DNA of 64,000 bases, taken from Pseudomonadota bacterium. Its GTDB lineage: Bacteria > Pseudomonadota > Alphaproteobacteria > Rhizobiales > Hyphomicrobiaceae. The DNA is taken from positions 1 through 64,000 of the forward strand of contig JAFAFW010000065.1 in NCBI GenBank assembly GCA_023423275.1, given 5' to 3'. Both the position numbers and the translations under genes were made by a program. A model generated the notes under the pieces. The model did not search any database, had not been told where the DNA came from, and saw nothing but the letters and a program-made list of their open reading frames with translations. Below are positions 60,963-64,000 of the stretch, piece after piece (the stretch's first letter is position 1; the number at the start of each line of letters is the position of its first letter).

Positions 60963-61188
60963 ACACGGCAAGCCGGTTCCGAACGCGACTACCCTTCGAT
61001 CCTTGCGGGAAATCTGTCAGGGTCTTCAGAGTCCCATGAGCTGGCTGTTCGAGACGCCTGATGAAAATAGTCCCGATGTCGTCGCACGAGCCGACGCGCG
61101 TCGCCACCTTGAGCTCAGCTCGCAGGGTATCAGCCCCATCGATTTCCGAAGCGTGCTTTTAAAAAAATTGCCGCGTCGTCGAGATTGA
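60946..61188 (+). pseudogene. Fragment of an XRE-cupin transcriptional regulator
   Basis: The frame encodes KPVPNATTLRSLREICQGL then PMSWLFETPDENSPDVVARADARRHLELS. This is the end of an XRE helix-turn-helix and the start of the linker to a cupin domain in HTH-cupin regulators. The N-terminal DNA-binding part is lost into the LysR 3' end and the cupin domain is missing. The 3' part runs into a A-rich stretch (about 61160) and stops. It is probably a decayed gene. Confidence 0.6.
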
Positions 61189-61215
61189 AATCGTAGAAAA
61201 ACGGACCTTAATCGG

Positions 61216-61235
61216 CCGCGCCGCGCCGCGCCGCG
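61216..61235. repeat. Short tandem repeat of CCGCG (4 copies)
   Basis: Four exact CCGCG units occur between the decayed regulator fragment and the M28-like gene. Such 5-bp repeats can vary in copy number by slippage. Confidence 0.7.
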
Positions 61236-61316
61236 CCCCATCATCGCATGCCCCAGCCGCGGGCGCTTTGCGGCCAACGAAATTACGGTTTGCTTGATCA
61301 GTGGACGCTTCCGGCC

Positions 61317-63062
61317 TCACCCACCTAGAGTTGGCAACTTCTCGTCCAGGAGCGCGATGGCTTGTTCGATGCCGTGGACCAAACGGTTGCGGCCCTGGCG
61401 CGCCGCGACAGTAGCGAATTTCTCCGCATCCGATCCTGCTTCCAGAGACCGAAGGCGGCGCACGCTGTCCAGTGCCGGAAACTGTGTTTGCCCCAAGGCC
61501 GGATCATGCACAAAGCGGTCGCCATTCGTATATTCGAGCGGCGTCAATGCCCGTGAAAGAGCGACAAGCGTCTCATTGATGGCCGCTGTCTTGCTGTCAT
61601 TCGCGGCCTTGGATGCGATGCCGTAGAGCGACTTGGTCCGCTCCAGCAGGTCCGCTGTCCGCGCGCGAAGTGCACCCAGATCGAAGCGGCTGCCAACGGC
61701 AGATTGCAAATCATCGATGATGGCGAGTAACTGCCCCACCTGCTCGCGATGATCGAACGGAAGCACGGCGTCGGTGAGAAGCCGCCACGTTGCATCGAAA
61801 TAGACCTGCGTATCGCGAACCAGCAGCGCTGGATCGATCTTGTCGATGGTGTCATCGGGGGTGTGCCACCACCAGCCCATGGCACCACCAGCGCGCTTCT
61901 TGCCTTCGCCCATGAAGGCGGCGACGATATTCACGCCTCCCGTGATCGGCTCATGGCTGAGCGTATTGTAAATCGCCGGAACGCCAATTCCCCAGAACGA
62001 CTGATCACCAGCCCGGCTCATGCGCTGGTCAGTGAGCGTTTCCCCGGTCGCCCGTTTGACGCCATCGCGCGCCAGGTTCAGCAGCTCGGCGGCGGCCGGT
62101 GCGTCGGCAAGAATGACATTGCCGTTGCCGCCGAGTGAATCGACGTTGACGTGCGCGACGCAGCGACGCTCAAGCTCAGACCAGTGCTCATCGACATACC
62201 AGGCCGAACCGGAATAGCGGCCATGTGAATGCCCGGACCAGAATGCAACCCGCAGGCCGCGACGCCAGCTCTTGCGCTGCTGTGCGCAAAGGCGCGCCAC
62301 TTCGATCATCGTCGCGTTGGCGCTGCCGTTATCCATGACGCCGTAGTACCAGGTGTCTTGATGCCCAGATAGCAGAACGAACGGCTCGTCATCGCCGCCT
62401 TGGGCCGGCAGGTCTCCGATCAGGATCGGCGTTTTGCGCCAGCCGGTATCGACAGCGGCATGCAGCGTCGCAATCGTCTCGCCCTTGGCAACCAGATTTT
62501 TAACTTCGTCGCCGTCCGCTTTGTTGATCGAGCAAACGATCGTTTTCGGGAGAAAATCGACCGTTTCGTCCGATGGGCTGCCCCAGACCGGCGAGATGCA
62601 CATTTCGTGGATATGCTCGTGCGGGCTGACATGCAGTTGGCCGAGCGCTCCCGCGCGACTGGCGCGTTTGGTGGCGGCAGGTGCTGCCAGACCATCGAGA
62701 AGCACGATATGGCCAGTGACATCCTTGCCGGCGAAATCGCTATCCAGGCCGCGGCCGAGATACATCAACGGTGCCGTCAGACCTTCAGGAGGCGTGGCGC
62801 GCGAGAACGATTGTGTAATGCAGCGCAACGACTTTCCGTTGATGATCACCTTCGCTTCGAGCGGCAGGCTGATGTAGGCATCGTGCAAAATGAGCTGGGT
62901 TTTAAAGCCAATATCGTCAAGCTGCTTCTTCAGATACTCCACGTTGGCGAATTCATCTTTCGAACCGGACAGCTTTTCCCAGCGCGCAAACTCGCGCAAA
63001 TGCGCCATCAGCGCTTTCTCGTCTACGGCGTTATAAAGCTGGTCGAACACTGCCGCGGTCAT
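61317..63062 (-). CDS. M28-family peptidase-like protein with altered catalytic motif
   Basis: The 581-residue protein has the PA and M28 metallopeptidase domains. The first zinc ligands are clear (H234 and D236 in SGHQDTWYYG, D244 in VMDNGS). The EE catalytic pair, normally followed by GxxGS, reads SGHSHGRYSGS (residues 276-286) without a glutamate. A classical peptidase activity is thus uncertain. I chose the ATG at 63062 because AAGAAGG precedes it. The M20-like gene upstream is on the same strand. Confidence 0.83.
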   Translation of the reverse strand: MTAAVFDQLYNAVDEKALMAHLREFARWEKLSGSKDEFANVEYLKKQLDDIGFKTQLILHDAYISLPLEAKVIINGKSLRCITQSFSRATPPEGLTAPLMYLGRGLDSDFAGKDVTGHIVLLDGLAAPAATKRASRAGALGQLHVSPHEHIHEMCISPVWGSPSDETVDFLPKTIVCSINKADGDEVKNLVAKGETIATLHAAVDTGWRKTPILIGDLPAQGGDDEPFVLLSGHQDTWYYGVMDNGSANATMIEVARLCAQQRKSWRRGLRVAFWSGHSHGRYSGSAWYVDEHWSELERRCVAHVNVDSLGGNGNVILADAPAAAELLNLARDGVKRATGETLTDQRMSRAGDQSFWGIGVPAIYNTLSHEPITGGVNIVAAFMGEGKKRAGGAMGWWWHTPDDTIDKIDPALLVRDTQVYFDATWRLLTDAVLPFDHREQVGQLLAIIDDLQSAVGSRFDLGALRARTADLLERTKSLYGIASKAANDSKTAAINETLVALSRALTPLEYTNGDRFVHDPALGQTQFPALDSVRRLRSLEAGSDAEKFATVAARQGRNRLVHGIEQAIALLDEKLPTLGG

Positions 63063-63095
63063 CGCTTGAGCCTTCTTTGCTTGTGGGATCAGCAA

Positions 63096-64000
63096 TCAGA
63101 TTTTCAGTCCGTCAGCGCCGTATCTGACCTGAGTATCGAAACTGCGGCGCAGATCGAGATACTCATGGCGGGAAAGTTTCTGGCCCGCTTCTGCGCGAAC
63201 ACGTTTGCCTTCGCTCGCGCCGTCGTACAGCAGATCGACCGCCAGCATCGCCATCGACTTGGCAGGATTGACGGCGGCCAGAACGTGATCGCGGACGTAA
63301 TAGTCAGCGGCGTGTGGTTGGCTCTTGGTGCCGCCGCACCGCGGATGCACGACGGGCATGAGGAAGCCGACGTCGCCGACGTCGGTCGAGCCGGCCTGAT
63401 GCGTCGCCTTGCCCATGTGCTCCTTGCCGACGATTGTCTCGCAGGCCGCGTATTGCAAGCGGATGAGATTGAGATCGGGATTGTTCGGCAGGTAACCGCA
63501 CACGGTTTCAATCTCGACCTCGGCACCAACGGCGAGCGCGCCGGCGCGCAGGCAGCGATCGACAATCACGCTGACCTCGCGCATGGCCTCGACGGTACGG
63601 GCGCGGATCATGGTTTCGACACGCACATCGTTAGGGATCGTGCTCGTGCCATCACCGCCCTTGGTGATGATCGGGCTGACGCGAACGATGTCCGCCTCAC
63701 GGAACCGCTCGCGCATGGCATCGATGCTGATCAGCGCGATATTCGCCGCCTTGAGCGCATTCACACCTTGATGTGCGAATGTGCCCGCATGTGCTGATTT
63801 GCCAACAAAACGCACGCGCTTGATCAAGGCGCCGTTGTGCGTATCGCCGACGCTGGCATGGCTCTCGTCGCGTCCGGTCGGAGTATGCGTGATGGTGATC
63901 ATATCGATGTCGTCAAATTCTCCGAGCCGGATCAGCTCCGGTTTGCCGACGATGAATTCGATGTCGCCGCGCGCACGCAGTTCGAGCCGCTCCTCGACGG
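63096..64000 (-). CDS. M20-family metallohydrolase (amidohydrolase-like), 5' partial
   Basis: The frame is open through the right window edge, so the N-terminal part with the first zinc ligands is missing. The visible part has GKSAHAGTFAHQGVNALKA from the dimerisation domain and the later segment STIPNDVRVETMIRA. The C-terminal half with GSTDVGDVGFLMPVVHPR carries a metal-ligand region. Relatives hydrolyse N-acyl amino acids or aminobenzoyl-glutamate. It is 33 bases upstream of the M28-like gene and probably co-transcribed. Confidence 0.87.
   Translation of the reverse strand, partial: VEERLELRARGDIEFIVGKPELIRLGEFDDIDMITITHTPTGRDESHASVGDTHNGALIKRVRFVGKSAHAGTFAHQGVNALKAANIALISIDAMRERFREADIVRVSPIITKGGDGTSTIPNDVRVETMIRARTVEAMREVSVIVDRCLRAGALAVGAEVEIETVCGYLPNNPDLNLIRLQYAACETIVGKEHMGKATHQAGSTDVGDVGFLMPVVHPRCGGTKSQPHAADYYVRDHVLAAVNPAKSMAMLAVDLLYDGASEGKRVRAEAGQKLSRHEYLDLRRSFDTQVRYGADGLKI

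Noticed and set aside
61216..61235. CRISPR-like repeat
   Set aside because: The CCGCG units are only 5 bases and directly adjacent, with no spacers, so this is a simple tandem repeat.

Overview
This window is a GC-rich chromosomal segment from an alphaproteobacterium, most likely of the order Hyphomicrobiales (Bradyrhizobiaceae/Xanthobacteraceae-like). I infer this from the gene order and family content, not from a search. The indicators are enolase near an FtsB-type septum protein next to pdhA-pdhB-pdhC-lpd, an E1-beta subunit carrying its own lipoyl domain, DUF3126, a BTLCP-type transglutaminase-like protein, PAS_5 and PilZ proteins, a TAXI-TRAP binding protein, and many CaiB, enoyl-CoA hydratase and ABC-transporter genes. 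Coding density is high and many neighbours overlap by ATGA. I see no insertion sequence, phage or CRISPR array.

Left part (1-24.9 kb) is mostly housekeeping. It starts inside metH. It then holds an AcuI-type reductase, an alpha/beta hydrolase, an enoyl-CoA hydratase-like protein, cysE, DUF3126, a gamma-carbonic-anhydrase-like protein, a BTLCP protein, PilZ and PAS proteins, a rhomboid protease, a CBS protein, a patatin phospholipase, hisI, folE, an IscU/NifU-like protein, yidD, a Sel1-repeat protein, a TAXI binding protein, thrS and an isochorismatase-like hydrolase. A 141-bp nested palindromic repeat follows. Next comes a queuosine-precursor group (queF, a VUT-family transporter, queC) with a small protein of unknown function and an SMR transporter, and then enolase.

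Middle part (25-40.6 kb) contains a DUF1254 protein that seems inserted between eno and the ftsB-like gene. The pyruvate dehydrogenase cluster follows: pdhA, pdhB with a lipoyl domain, a GFA protein, a membrane protein that overlaps pdhC, pdhC, another membrane protein, two small lipoproteins around an SGNH hydrolase, and lpd. A three-gene NitT/TauT-type ABC importer and a D-2-hydroxyacid dehydrogenase complete this part.

Right part (40.7-64 kb) is catabolic and the most unusual. A proline-racemase-family enzyme, a stand-alone E1 alpha/beta pair, an internally duplicated protein of unknown function and an acetolactate-synthase-like TPP enzyme surround a divergent promoter at about 43.85 kb. 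After tRNA-Pro(TGG) comes one long minus-strand run (59.9 to 46.7 kb). It encodes a spermidine/putrescine-type ABC importer with AtuA and DUF4387 proteins inside the transporter genes, a second proline-racemase-family protein, two CoA-transferases, a thiolase-like protein with a DUF35 partner, an ornithine-cyclodeaminase-like protein and two crotonases. A divergent LysR gene stands at its head. Several enzymes here lack the classical catalytic residues of their families. I read the run as an uncharacterised uptake-plus-CoA-thioester degradation pathway. Its substrate cannot be named from sequence, but the context suggests a small nitrogenous or hydroxy acid compound. The end of the window holds a decayed XRE-cupin regulator fragment and two metallohydrolases (M28-like and M20-like).
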